Under the pieces are notes generated by a model. It saw only the letters and a list, made by a program, of their open reading frames with translations. It was not told the DNA's origin and did no database searches. A DNA stretch of 64,000 nt. Source: Syncephalis fuscata. Lineage: Eukaryota > Zoopagomycota > Zoopagomycetes > Zoopagales > Piptocephalidaceae. A program made the translations under genes and the position numbers. This document shows positions 10,335-20,340 of this stretch, piece by piece. Location: positions 62,001 to 126,000 of the forward strand of contig JAHLTZ010000004.1 in NCBI GenBank assembly GCA_025786725.1, in the 5' to 3' direction. Position 1 is the first letter of the stretch, and the number at the start of each line of letters is the position of its first letter.

Positions 10335-11644
10335 TTCCCCTGTACCAGACTAGAATGGGTCCTCACATTCGGCCATGAAGGAAAGAAAGGACGAAGTCGG
10401 TCGCGGTGTACTATTTCAAAGGGTCTGGCACTATCTTTGCCTTTAGTTTCCAACATAAAAGTACCATTGTTGTAATCATCGACAATCAAGAAGGGACCGC
10501 GCCAGCGTACATTTAATGCGTGGTCCAGCCGTGCATCTTCTTCACTTTTTCGAATCCAAGCAAACTTACCAATAGTGAGAATATTTTCTGCTTTTGGCTG
10601 CTTAGGTAGCTTTTGTTGGTGACGCTGTACTGAACGTAGTTGAGACTGTTGTTGGCGTTGTTTGGCGAGTTGTCGTTTTAATTCTACTCCTTCCAATCGT
10701 GCCCATGATGATATTATGTTAGTCTTTTCATCTTGTTCTATAGCTACCATATAAGTCGGGTAAGTGCTTTCGGCGATAGTACGAGCTGGTACACCGAATA
10801 ACAATTCGAAGGGCGAGTATCCAGTAGTATCTTGTTTACGTATGTTGTACATATGCGTAACTTGCGATAGTACTTGACACCAGTAGGTGGTTGATAGTTT
10901 TTGAGTAACGTACTTAGCTAACATTTCTTTCAAAGTGCGATTTACTCGTTCGACTAAGCCATTAGTTTGTGGATGATACGGACTAGAATGGACGTGTGGT
11001 ATATTGTATTTGTCCAACAAGTCATTGACTGCTCCAGCAAATTCTTTACCATGGTCGGTTAATAACTCGGCTGGCAGTCCAAAGCGCTGAAATAATTGTT
11101 CTTCGATAAATTGTGCAACCTTAGAAGCTGTTTTAAGCTTTAAAGATCGTGTTTCCATCCACTTAGTTAGATAGTCGATTGCTACAATAATATACCTTTT
11201 TCCGGATTTGCTACGTGGTAAAGTCATTAGATCGATACCAAATCGATGAAATGGTGCAACCACTGGTATTGGTCGCATGGGTTGGACACGTTGTGATCGG
11301 GCACGTTGCTGACAGGCAGTACATCCGCGAACATAGGCCTGAATATCATTTTCCATGCCAGGCCAAAAATACTTATGATTAATACTAGTTAAAGTTGATT
11401 GGTACGCAAAGTGTCCAGCTTTGTCGTGATGTAAATGTAAAATATGTCGTGCCTCTTTAAAGGGGACGACGCGTAGAGGAGGGCGATTGTGTTTAGATGA
11501 TAGATAAAATAAAGTGTTGTTACTGCTAAGAATATAATTTTTTGTTGTTTCTTTAAATTGATTATAGTTGTGGTTAGTAATATTAGTAGGGCGTTCATTA
11601 TGTCGTAAATATCTGACAAGCTGTTCGTAGAGCTCGTCTTCCAT
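10313..11644 (-). CDS. Retrotransposon integrase, separate ORF
   Basis: 443 residues from an ATG at 11644. The N-terminal H2C2 zinc site is present (HHDKAGH ... CTACQ). The DDE catalytic core is complete: FGIDLMTLP, TDHGKEF, and HPQTNGLVERVNRTLKE with the catalytic Glu. The C-terminal GPY/F-like motif reads WRGPFLIV. This ORF is in the same frame as the upstream Pol ORF but separated from it by TAG TCT TAA, with the ATG directly after TAA. It therefore needs readthrough of two stops or, more likely, reinitiation or independent initiation. The stop codon lies inside the 3' LTR. In most Ty3/gypsy elements integrase is fused to Pol, so the split is unusual. Confidence 0.93.
   Translation of the reverse strand: MEDELYEQLVRYLRHNERPTNITNHNYNQFKETTKNYILSSNNTLFYLSSKHNRPPLRVVPFKEARHILHLHHDKAGHFAYQSTLTSINHKYFWPGMENDIQAYVRGCTACQQRARSQRVQPMRPIPVVAPFHRFGIDLMTLPRSKSGKRYIIVAIDYLTKWMETRSLKLKTASKVAQFIEEQLFQRFGLPAELLTDHGKEFAGAVNDLLDKYNIPHVHSSPYHPQTNGLVERVNRTLKEMLAKYVTQKLSTTYWCQVLSQVTHMYNIRKQDTTGYSPFELLFGVPARTIAESTYPTYMVAIEQDEKTNIISSWARLEGVELKRQLAKQRQQQSQLRSVQRHQQKLPKQPKAENILTIGKFAWIRKSEEDARLDHALNVRWRGPFLIVDDYNNGTFMLETKGKDSARPFEIVHRDRLRPFFPSWPNVRTHSSLVQGNVTISPV
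10335..10342 (-). other. Polypurine tract of the retrotransposon
   Basis: On the minus strand CAGGGGAA abuts the 3' LTR start (TGTTAC). It is a short purine run in the position where plus-strand DNA synthesis is primed. Position-based call. Confidence 0.6.
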
Positions 11645-11650
11645 TTAAGA

Positions 11651-14482
11651 CTACTTAATGTCGAGTGGGTTTTGCCCGGTGGACCCAAAACCGTTATTAC
11701 CTCGTTGAGTATTAGATAATTGGTGAATTTCTTTTGCCGTTGGCGTAACGACAGGTGTTAGCACTAGTTGTGCTATTCTTTCGCCAGTTTTTATGGTGAC
11801 TGGCGTATCACTAATGTTGCATAATACAACATAAATGTTACCTCTGTAATCGGGGTCAATAGTACCTGTAATAACAATTAGTCCTTCTTTAAAAGCACGT
11901 CCGCTACGAGAACGAATGTCACCCATGTAACCGTTAGTAAATTCAATTGCTAAGTCAAGAGGTATTCTGACGCGCTGACTTGGCTGAATAGTACAATCAG
12001 TTGCTGAACTTAAATCATAACCTACGGAATGTTGAGTGGCGCGTGTAGGTGCTGTTGCTTTGTCGGATAGTCGTTTGTATAACAGTAAAGCGACAGCGTG
12101 TGTTTCGGTCACTGTAAACACATCTTGAGTATTATCTACAAAAGGTGGACGTGATAATGCATCTGCATTACGATTATGAGCTCCTTTCTTATAGACAATA
12201 GTTGGTCTAAATTCGGCGACTTGGAAAGCCCATCTGGCGAATTTACGATTAACTGGTTGATTGTTAGCGATAAATTCTAGTGCACGGTGGTCGGTTCTAA
12301 TTATAACTTCATTACTAAGTACGTAGTGTCGATATTTCTCTAACGCCCATATTACTGCTGCTGCTTCCAATTCTGTTGCTGTAGCTAGATTTCTTTCTTC
12401 TGGTCGTGTTGATCGACTAGCATATGCAATTGGGTGTTCTTCTTTATTATCACATTGTGATAATACGGCGCCGAGTCCGTCGTATGAGGCATCAACTTCT
12501 ATAATAAAAGGTCGTTTGAAGTCTGGATAAATTAAAACAGGTGCATTAATTAGTGCTTGTTTAATAGAATCGAATGACGTTTGTTGCGATGAAGTCCAAT
12601 TCCAATCTTCATCTTTCTGTAATAGCAGTCTTAATGGAGCAGTTAACTTAGCGAAATTAGGAACGAATCGGCGATAATATGAAGCTAATCCATGGAACGA
12701 ACGTAATTCGGTAACGTTTTTAGGTGCACGGCACTTTGCTACGGCCTGTACTTTAGCTTCATCAACTTTTAGGCCATCTTTGCCAGTCTTATATCCTAAA
12801 AATGCAATTTCTCTTTGACCAAATGTACATTTTGTTAGTTTTAATTTAAGTCCAGCTATTCGCAACCTTTCAAATGCTTCCTTAAGCCGTGTTAAATGTT
12901 CATCGAATGTAGATGCAAATACTTGTATGTCATCAAGATATACAAATACTGACACCCAAAGTAAACCTGAGTATACCTGATCCATTAATCTTTGAAATGT
13001 TGCCGGTGCATTTGTTAAACCAAATGGCATTACATTAAATTTGTAAGTTCCTTGCCGGGTAACAAATGTAGTCTTGTCCTTGTCTTCTTCTTTCATTTCA
13101 ACTTGCCAATAGCCTGATGCTAAATCTAAGGCAGAAAACCATGATGCTCCTCGCATTGAGTCGAATATTTCATCGATTCGCGGCAATGGGTATTCGTCTT
13201 TTCTAGTTACCGCATTTAATTTCCTATAGTCCACACAAAAACGAGTTGAGCCATCTTTCTTCTTTACTAAGACAACGGGAAAAGCCCATGGGCTACTGGA
13301 TGGCTTTATAACGCCTCGCTCTAACATTTCAGTAATTTCTTTTTCTAGAAATTCATTATCCGTTGGAGAATAATGGTATGATCGGCACTTGATTGGTTCG
13401 GCTGATCCAGTGTTGATCGAATGTTGTACGTAGGTGGTTTTTCCTAAATCTTTAGAATCCTTTGCAAATAAATCTCTATTATTCATTAGTATTTGCAGTA
13501 ATTTATGACGTTGTTCTTCTGTTAATTCTGCATCTAGTTGCTGTGACAATTCTTTTTCTGTTATTCCTGTATCTTCTTCCACCATTAATACTACCGGATC
13601 ATTGCTGTGTTTCTGAATTTCATTCAAGTGATTTTGAATATCAGTTCTATTCTTAATATTAGTTGGTTTGTTGTCCGTAGGTTCTATCCATCCTAATCTA
13701 GTTCCAACTGGTATTTCAATAGTTTGGTTAGTATTATTGATCAACGGTAATTGTAACCTTTTTTGTGAGCCATAGGCGAATAGTGGTGTAATACCAAATT
13801 GTAACAACGTAGACAAGTCAGCTTCAAATATTAAACATTGTTTGTTTTGTTGGTCAGGCTGATAGTTGGTCTGTCGTAGTGGCCATGATAACAAACCGTT
13901 TGCTGTGATGTGAATTGGTTTATCGTTACGAATTTCTAACTTTTGTGACTGCTTTTCTGCAACAGCCAATAGATTGTCAGTAATGTTTTCCATCCTCCAT
14001 ATTGATTGTGAAATTCTTTCCCCATTAATGGTAAGTTTAATTCGTCGTTTACCATGTGCTACCGTAGCGTTATAATCTTCTAACCATTCGTTGCTGACCA
14101 ATAACTCTAATCCATTTGCATTGATCACTGTAACATCTACCAATGCTGTATGATTACCAAATTGTACCTGTAATTGTTGTATTTCACCAACTGCTGGTAC
14201 TGTTGCTCCTGAAATTCCTCTGACATTAGTGGATGATGGATGAGTAATTTCGAGGCCTAATTGTTTCATTAGTTGATATCCAATTATGCATGATGTCGCG
14301 CCAGAATCTATAATAACAACAGTGTCGTGATCATTAATTTTGACTGCCGTTTTAGTTGGAGTTTTTCGCGTAACACCAAAAGCTGCGTATACATCTAATA
14401 AAAGAACTACTTCGTCAGGATCTTTTTCTTTTTGCGTAACTTGACCTGTTTGGGTTACGCCAGACAAAAATCCGTGTTGCAA
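11651..14482 (-). CDS. Retrotransposon Pol: protease, reverse transcriptase, RNase H, dUTPase
   Basis: 943 codons, with the frame opened by a -1 shift from Gag rather than by its own ATG (14482 is TTG). Aspartic protease DSGA at about residue 59. RT has VDYRKLN and the active-site YLDD at about residue 516. RNase H begins with EVDAS (about 670) and includes TDHRAL. The C-terminal 130 residues form a complete trimeric-type dUTPase with all five motifs: GYDLSSATD (about 819), RSRSGRA, TGTIDPDYRGN, GERIAQL and GNNGFGSTG (about 926). Six residues later comes TAG. dUTPase limits uracil in newly made DNA. The order RT-RNaseH-dUTPase-IN is known from non-primate lentiviruses; here it occurs in a fungal gypsy element. 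All key residues are intact. Confidence 0.95.
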   Translation of the reverse strand: MQHGFLSGVTQTGQVTQKEKDPDEVVLLLDVYAAFGVTRKTPTKTAVKINDHDTVVIIDSGATSCIIGYQLMKQLGLEITHPSSTNVRGISGATVPAVGEIQQLQVQFGNHTALVDVTVINANGLELLVSNEWLEDYNATVAHGKRRIKLTINGERISQSIWRMENITDNLLAVAEKQSQKLEIRNDKPIHITANGLLSWPLRQTNYQPDQQNKQCLIFEADLSTLLQFGITPLFAYGSQKRLQLPLINNTNQTIEIPVGTRLGWIEPTDNKPTNIKNRTDIQNHLNEIQKHSNDPVVLMVEEDTGITEKELSQQLDAELTEEQRHKLLQILMNNRDLFAKDSKDLGKTTYVQHSINTGSAEPIKCRSYHYSPTDNEFLEKEITEMLERGVIKPSSSPWAFPVVLVKKKDGSTRFCVDYRKLNAVTRKDEYPLPRIDEIFDSMRGASWFSALDLASGYWQVEMKEEDKDKTTFVTRQGTYKFNVMPFGLTNAPATFQRLMDQVYSGLLWVSVFVYLDDIQVFASTFDEHLTRLKEAFERLRIAGLKLKLTKCTFGQREIAFLGYKTGKDGLKVDEAKVQAVAKCRAPKNVTELRSFHGLASYYRRFVPNFAKLTAPLRLLLQKDEDWNWTSSQQTSFDSIKQALINAPVLIYPDFKRPFIIEVDASYDGLGAVLSQCDNKEEHPIAYASRSTRPEERNLATATELEAAAVIWALEKYRHYVLSNEVIIRTDHRALEFIANNQPVNRKFARWAFQVAEFRPTIVYKKGAHNRNADALSRPPFVDNTQDVFTVTETHAVALLLYKRLSDKATAPTRATQHSVGYDLSSATDCTIQPSQRVRIPLDLAIEFTNGYMGDIRSRSGRAFKEGLIVITGTIDPDYRGNIYVVLCNISDTPVTIKTGERIAQLVLTPVVTPTAKEIHQLSNTQRGNNGFGSTGQNPLDIK

Positions 14483-16161
14483 TGTTGGATGTAAACTGGG
14501 TCTTCTTCTTCTTGATATTCTTGTTCATCATGTTCTTCGTCTTCGTATTCTTCATCATGCTGTTCCGTAGTGGCTACATTAGCTGTTATTTCTTTCTTGT
14601 TGAATTTCTGTGGGCATTTGTTGGCAAAATGTCCGACAGTATTGCATTTATAACACGTTGGCTTCTTCTGTTCTGATGTTGTTGTTGTTATGCCGTCGTT
14701 CTTTGGTGTCGGTGCTTTCATGCGACCGTCGTTGTTGCCATACCGCGGAGCTATTTGTCGATTAGTGACCATCATTGGCTGTGATGCATATCGCGTTTTC
14801 TTTAGCGATTCGTATACCCATGGTTGCATGTAAATTGATACCACACTATTACGATTAAATGGTGATTTTTCAACTTGATCACAAGAGTATTCATATGGTA
14901 GACTACCATAAGCATCAATGTAAAATAGCTCAACTCTTTGTGCAATTCTAACAATTGAATCAAAACTATATTGTTGAATCTGGTATTCCATATCCATAAC
15001 ATCTAAACGGCTTAACAATTTTTCGCGTATTTCAGCAGGTAAGTTCTGTTTGTAATGCATGATTAAGTTAGCTTCGGATGTAGGTGCGTAATGTTCACAT
15101 CGTTTGTGTAACTCGCGTAATCTGTTAGCAAATGTTATCGTCGTATCTTTTCTTACGAATTTACAATTTTGATATAGCTGTTGCCATAAATACTTCATGT
15201 TAGCAGTGACGAAGTTAGTATGAAATTGGCCATAAAATGAGTTGTTAGTATATCTTTGTAAATCGTTACCATCTTTCCATTCGTGGATATATTCTTGTGC
15301 GTGATCGAACCATTGTAGTGCAGGTCCTTCTAGATATGACGATACTTGTATTAATTTATCGTGATCTGTCCATCCGTGTCTTCTAGCGCCTCGTTCAAAC
15401 TGTACTAGCCATAAAATTGGGTCTTCGTTTTGAACTGTTCCCTCAAATGGCAAAATATTACTATCTACTTTAGTGTAGTTTCGATAGTTTGACATTAATG
15501 CGCGATGGTCATACTCTTGATTATTAAATCTTGTTTGCGCTTGCTGATAGGTATATTCCTCTCTTCTTGTTGACATGGGTGGTGAATTGATATGGTGATT
15601 CAGTACACTTCTTGGGTCAGGAAGTATGGGCTGTGTGTTGATATGTGGTCTTGGACCGTAGTCTCTATTGAAGTTAGTAGTTGGCTGCTTTTCTTTCCTA
15701 CCTTTAATAATTAGATGCAGTTGTCTATCTACATCTTCAATAAATATTGGTTCTCTTTTCTTCTGCTCCATTCCGTCCGCTACCATATCCTTGATTCCAT
15801 CTCTTCCTAGATCTGCTGCCATTTGTCCTAAGAAATGAGCTAGTGATAGGACGAATCGTCCCATGTCTGCCTGGTCGCCTCCTTCGCACATGGATGCGAT
15901 TATAGAGCTCCATGCTAGGATTAACTCGTCTAGGCTGCTTGTGGAACTCATATTTTGCATGAATAATAATATTCTGCTGCAGAGTGTTTCTAGTTCTCTT
16001 GGGCCGTCTTTTATAAAAGCTAGGTTGTATACTTCATCGGCGTTACCGTCGATTAGTTGGCTAACAGTAAGATCAAGTGTATTCTTGTATTCTTGCATTG
16101 TCTTGCGTTTGGGTGGTCCAAGCGGTGGCCTTTTTAATGCGTCTTTATTTGGACCATCCAT
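14455..16161 (-). CDS. Retrotransposon Gag polyprotein
   Basis: 568 residues from the ATG at 16161. The frame is open upstream through the PBS to 16242 but without an ATG. The middle carries a retrotransposon Gag (capsid) region with a W-x-x-YLEGPALQWF type motif. The C-terminal part holds one CCHC zinc knuckle, CYKCNTVGHFANKC, for RNA binding, then a strongly acidic Glu/Asp tail. It ends in CLA and stop, overlapping the Pol frame by about 28 nt in the -1 phase. The T-run in GATTTTTGT (14472-14464 on the minus strand) sits in the overlap as a candidate slippery site. Confidence 0.93.
   Translation of the reverse strand: MDGPNKDALKRPPLGPPKRKTMQEYKNTLDLTVSQLIDGNADEVYNLAFIKDGPRELETLCSRILLFMQNMSSTSSLDELILAWSSIIASMCEGGDQADMGRFVLSLAHFLGQMAADLGRDGIKDMVADGMEQKKREPIFIEDVDRQLHLIIKGRKEKQPTTNFNRDYGPRPHINTQPILPDPRSVLNHHINSPPMSTRREEYTYQQAQTRFNNQEYDHRALMSNYRNYTKVDSNILPFEGTVQNEDPILWLVQFERGARRHGWTDHDKLIQVSSYLEGPALQWFDHAQEYIHEWKDGNDLQRYTNNSFYGQFHTNFVTANMKYLWQQLYQNCKFVRKDTTITFANRLRELHKRCEHYAPTSEANLIMHYKQNLPAEIREKLLSRLDVMDMEYQIQQYSFDSIVRIAQRVELFYIDAYGSLPYEYSCDQVEKSPFNRNSVVSIYMQPWVYESLKKTRYASQPMMVTNRQIAPRYGNNDGRMKAPTPKNDGITTTTSEQKKPTCYKCNTVGHFANKCPQKFNKKEITANVATTEQHDEEYEDEEHDEQEYQEEEDPVYIQHCNTDFCLA
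14464..14472 (-). promoter_or_regulatory. Candidate -1 ribosomal frameshift site (gag-pol)
   Basis: Gag-frame codons GAT TTT TGT contain U UUU UGU, allowing both tRNAs largely to re-pair one base back. The -1 frame then reads TTG TCT GGC and continues through Pol. The site is within the only Gag/Pol overlap. No downstream pseudoknot was evaluated. Confidence 0.45.
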
Positions 16162-16225
16162 CGTACCATATCTGTTCTTGTAGTACCAGGAGATCTTTCG
16201 GGGTCGATAGACTTGTTTTACCAGT

Positions 16226-16241
16226 CTGGGTGGGCTCGCCA
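16226..16241 (-). other. Primer-binding site of the retrotransposon
   Basis: Two bases inside the 5' LTR the minus strand reads TGGCGAGCCCACCCAG. It starts with TGG, the complement of a tRNA CCA end, as expected of a minus-strand primer site. It implies a tRNA 3' end CTGGGTGGGCTCGCCA; which tRNA this is cannot be said here. Confidence 0.7.
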
Positions 16242-16243
16242 AA

Positions 16244-16907
16244 TGTTACTATTCCACTAAGAGTAGAATAATAAACGGATTACTAATATTATGCTTGGTC
16301 TTGAGTGACCTATAATGTTAGTAATTAGTGTTATATAAGACTTACTTAATTGTTTTTATTAATAAAGATTATCAACCTTTAATTAATAATTTCTACAGAA
16401 GTAGAATAAATGACTAGAATATTGTTAGCTCAGATAAAAAGATCAGTTCAGTCTAGCAATCACTGCAAGACTGAAATGATCAAAAGGTTCAAAATTCAAA
16501 TAAAATAAAAAAGAATTTAAACCAAGATAAGATAATGTTTATTAAGATTAAAAATATGGTTGCCATTTTATAGCAAATGGTCTTGGATATTAGGAAGGAA
16601 GAACTTGAACGGCTTGTCTGTTCAATTTCTTCTTCCGGCAATATGGGGCTAGTTTTACTGTAATAAGTAATATGGAGCCGTGAATTGCAAGTATTTATAG
16701 GCGCTGTGTTTCTTGCCAAGAGTTAGAAACGATTGTAGTGTTGGGATCGTCGTGTCTTAACCGAAAGAATGGCCATCTTTTACTAGGACCCTGACTATTA
16801 CCAGAAATGGGAATAGTCACGTGATGAAGTTATTGCTAATTAAGTTTTCTACCAAATATGGTAAATAACGCAACTTACACCACAATTATACTGGTGAAAT
16901 AGTAACA
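16244..16907 (-). repeat. 5' LTR (right copy), promoter-bearing
   Basis: 664 bp, apparently identical to 9671-10334. On the minus strand a TATAAATA box lies at 16699-16692, so transcription should start in this LTR and run leftwards. The 76-codon frame inside both LTR copies is not supported as a gene. Confidence 0.95.
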
Positions 16908-16911
16908 ATAT

Positions 16912-18370
16912 AAATATAAAATTAAATATAGCATAGTCACAATGGCCTACACATTGAAAATACAACTAGTCCTTTGTTAATGTGTCAAGCAATAAATCAA
17001 AAATGTAAAGAATTGAAAGACTCCAGCACAACACTATAATTTAATATGTATGTGTTGCTGGCAATTTATTTATTGTAACATTATGAGCCATTATAATTTA
17101 CAAAAGAACAAAGAAATTGATAAAAATTTAGTATAATAAAAATATATTGTTAATTTTATTTAAACTGTAACAGTGGGTAAAGGTATTCATTAACAGATTT
17201 TTGCCATCGCTATAAAAAAAGCGTTCTTCAACATTAGGCAAGCCAGTGAAGGTGAAAATGCTATATATATATATATATAATTAGCTGATGTTCTTAAAGA
17301 TGTCTATACTATATTGTTACGTTTTTAACTAAATAAATTGCAACTTAGATGGCCATGTAACACATTATCTTTGCGCTATACTATAATATTAGTTTCTGAT
17401 ACTTATTAGCGCTTATATTAACGTTCAGAATACAGTATGTTGGTTGGTTATATTAATCCGGTAACTATTAAATAACTTGTATGGCATTAATTACAAATAA
17501 GATTGAATTAAAAACGATTGTTCTTTTATTAATATTAAATAAGCTATCATTGCACAGTAAACATAACTAATAAAATAATTTAAATGATTTGTACCCTTTC
17601 ATCATTAATATAACATATTATTTCATGCAACTGTTTATATGTTTATAATAATAGGTAGCTACTCGGCACATCGTCGCAATAGCTCTTTGCTGCTAGTAAC
17701 TAGACCGATATCCGATATACATATTATTATTGTAACCAATCAAATGCGACTTTACCAGATCATCCAATCACATTATGTATTTTTAGTCTCATTTTCACAG
17801 GACCATGTCCATAATATCAAGATAGTGACGCTGTAATAAACGTTTGTTACAATATACAAAGTCTAAAACTATGCTACCATTATTAAATTGTGTTGCTTAA
17901 CCAATAGGTCGGAGTAAGTTTCAGAATTACATATTCAGTCTATTTATAGTAGAATAAAAGTATGTTTTACTTATGCATTATGTATTGTCTTTCAAACGAA
18001 AAGTATTTACATTGTCTTTGGTAAACCTGTAACAATGTATTTAAATATAATATGTATCTCAACAAAATCAAACTATGCCAAATAAATTCGAATACAACTG
18101 AATTAACAAATATGTGTTTCTGTTATACTGATATATACACCGATTATTGCTAAAACGGCACATTTGTCCTACTGTCAGCATGGTTGTCATGGATGAAAAC
18201 TTTTTTCTTGGCATTAAATTATAACAATTGAGTATTTGGCCAAATTTGTTTACATTTAAAACATGGCAATTGTTTACTTGTATATGGTTTATAGGCAACG
18301 CCTATTGACATCAGCACAAGTCAGCAACTAAACGGGTCTTTTTAGAATTCCATTTGATAGCCAACCCATG
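16912..18370. other. AT-rich non-coding region right of the retroelement
   Basis: No gene recognised. It contains a short TA microsatellite (about 17264-17279). The block at about 17405-17535 is a diverged copy of 8010-8175, the 3' flank of the ZIP and protease genes. Short frames at 17639-17836 and 18068-18298 show no family features. Confidence 0.5.
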
Positions 18371-18453
18371 AATGGATGTCAATTTCCGACAATTGTGTAC
18401 AACACTCCGACGATAGTTTTCCAAGAGAGTGCAAATGTACGCATTTGCATATC

Positions 18454-18478
18454 CACACACACACACACACACACACAC
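18454..18478 (+). repeat. (CA)n microsatellite
   Basis: About 12 uninterrupted CA units, followed by degenerate CACT/CACG repeats to about 18500. More CA-rich repeats occur at 18557-18570 and 20004-20062. All lie in the putative leader of the chitin synthase gene. Confidence 0.9.
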
Positions 18479-18499
18479 TCACTCACGCACGCACGCGCA

Positions 18500-20085
18500 C
18501 CCACGAATACCAAAGTTATAAGCCTATATTATTAGTCTTCTCTCTTTTCTTCTCCTATACACACACACACGTATTTTTCACTTGCCATCACTTAGCCAGA
18601 GGCTACTACTTACCACTTATTACTACTTTATACCACTACTACACCATTTATTTTATTCGCATATATACGCTACTGCTAATTAGCCCATACGCCAATATCG
18701 GCGTTTTCTTAGGTAAGAATCTTTTTATTGTTTTGATGGAATCTAGTTGTGCATGGCATGTACATTGCTCGTCTGGTGCTTGTAACAGCAGTCGCGGTGT
18801 ATTTGCTTGCAATCTGTCCTTGCGTATACAAACAGATATTGGTATCTACGCACGTACATAAACATGTACAGTACAATACATTCTAATATTCCCTCCTTTT
18901 TGCAACTGTTGGCATTTACTTGCATATGCACACTATTGTGTCTTTGCTATTATACACAGCGTTTTATATTGGATGACGGCGAATTCCCCGGGATAATAAT
19001 GCCATTATTTGCAGAATACCAGTGTATCCTATTTTACAGCCATATTGTTATACTTTTGAATACAAACGCTGTTTGAATACACACACATGCATCCACGTGC
19101 TATGCCATGTTGACCGGTTCTAAGCAAATTTATCTTCATGGATGTGCATAATGCGATGATAACATGCCCCTCAAAATTGATCCGCCTATACGCATTCGCT
19201 CTACTGAAGCCTCTCTTTCCCCTCTTCTCTCTTGCTCTCTCGCTCTCTCTCTGTTCTCCTCTGCTCTCCTCTGCTCTGTGGCCTGTCTGTCCGTCTTGTC
19301 CTCACACATCCTTACACGTTGATTTTGGACACTTCTTCGTCCTGTGGCCTGTTAGACTAGGTTATACAACAACAGCAGCAGCAGCAGCACAACAACGCCC
19401 CTCGTTCCTACCTTGTCTTGTTTTTCCCTAAAGCTACTATCTCTTTCTCTATTTGCCTTTGTTACAGTCCATCTTTGGCAGTGTGTCTGCTCTTTGATTC
19501 CTTTTTTATCACCATTATTGTCCGTCTATTTGTCTATTGTTGACACCGACACATGTCGCAATAATTGGTATTAATATTCGTTGTAGTTTGTGCGAGTTAC
19601 GCTGTTCATTCGTTCAAACGAATTATCCGCGATAATATACACCGCAGGTAGCCGGTGTTTTGAACGTGCATGTACGTCGGTGTATACATGAATACACTGT
19701 AGTAGTGATTAATTATTCAATTAAACTAACATTATATATTGCTAAATTGTACAGAACACGATAGGCAACAGGGTGTGCATCGTCGTTCGATAATTGCATA
19801 CACATATTGACGTGCCGTTCTACTGCCTAGTAAGTGATTAAATAAATCAGTATTATAATATATATATATATCAAATTTATGGTACTGGTTGATTGACACG
19901 CTGTTTTAATCTATAATTAGGTGCAGGCATATTACGCGATTTTGTGAACGCTCACGACCAATTTTCTTTATTTTTGCTTAAGCATACTTACACAACAGCG
20001 ACACACACACAAAAATATAAACGCACACCACACACACAAAAACATACACACAAACACATACGTACACAGTTAATTGGTTTAAAAG
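18500..20085. other. Pyrimidine-rich upstream/leader region of chitin synthase
   Basis: Long CT-rich and CA-rich stretches, for example the TCTCTC tract at about 19218-19275 and CAG repeats at 19370-19395, with splice-donor-like AGGTAAGAAT at 18711. Open frames here (18376-18861, 18807-19076, 19138-19431) are repeat-driven and unsupported. Likely promoter and 5' UTR exons. Confidence 0.45.
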
Positions 20086-20330
20086 GTAAGGTTTATTAAT
20101 CATTTTGATTGATGATGCATAGTTTTACGTATATCTACACACCTTCATGGATGCACGTGTAACTAAGATGGTCAAGTGACAAAGTTATTTTTGGCCTGTT
20201 ACACCACAGTGCTGTATTTAATCATTGCCATCACGGCTTGGAACTGATCAATGGCGCCATAATGATAACAACTTTCTAATTAGCATATGTGTATCTATCT
20301 ATTTATTTATTTGTTTGTTATGCTTGATAG
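20086..20330 (+). other. Candidate 5'-UTR intron of chitin synthase
   Basis: Donor GTAAGG at 20086 and acceptor GCTTGATAG ending at 20330 enclose 245 bp, 10 bp before the start ATG. Inferred from splice signals only. Confidence 0.4.
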
Positions 20331-20340
20331 GCGATAAGCA

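Larger units (their letters stand above)
9671..16907 (-). mobile_element. Full-length Ty3/gypsy-type LTR retrotransposon with dUTPase
   Basis: A 7237-bp element transcribed right to left. Its two LTRs of 664 bp begin TGTTACTAT and end ATAGTAACA, a perfect 9-bp terminal inversion. It is flanked by ATAT on both sides (9667-9670 and 16908-16911), a probable 4-bp target duplication, though ATAT is weak evidence in AT-rich DNA. Internal order on the minus strand is PBS, Gag (with zinc knuckle), protease, reverse transcriptase, RNase H, dUTPase, stop codons, integrase, polypurine tract. The order RT-RNaseH-IN places it in Ty3/gypsy. The LTRs look identical on reading, and the open frames are intact, so the insertion is young and the copy may be active. 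No chromodomain seen after the integrase GPF motif. Confidence 0.95.

Noticed and set aside
18376-19431. Several frames of 90-160 codons
   Set aside because: Driven by CA and CT simple repeats (HTHTHT, LSLSL); no stable family features.
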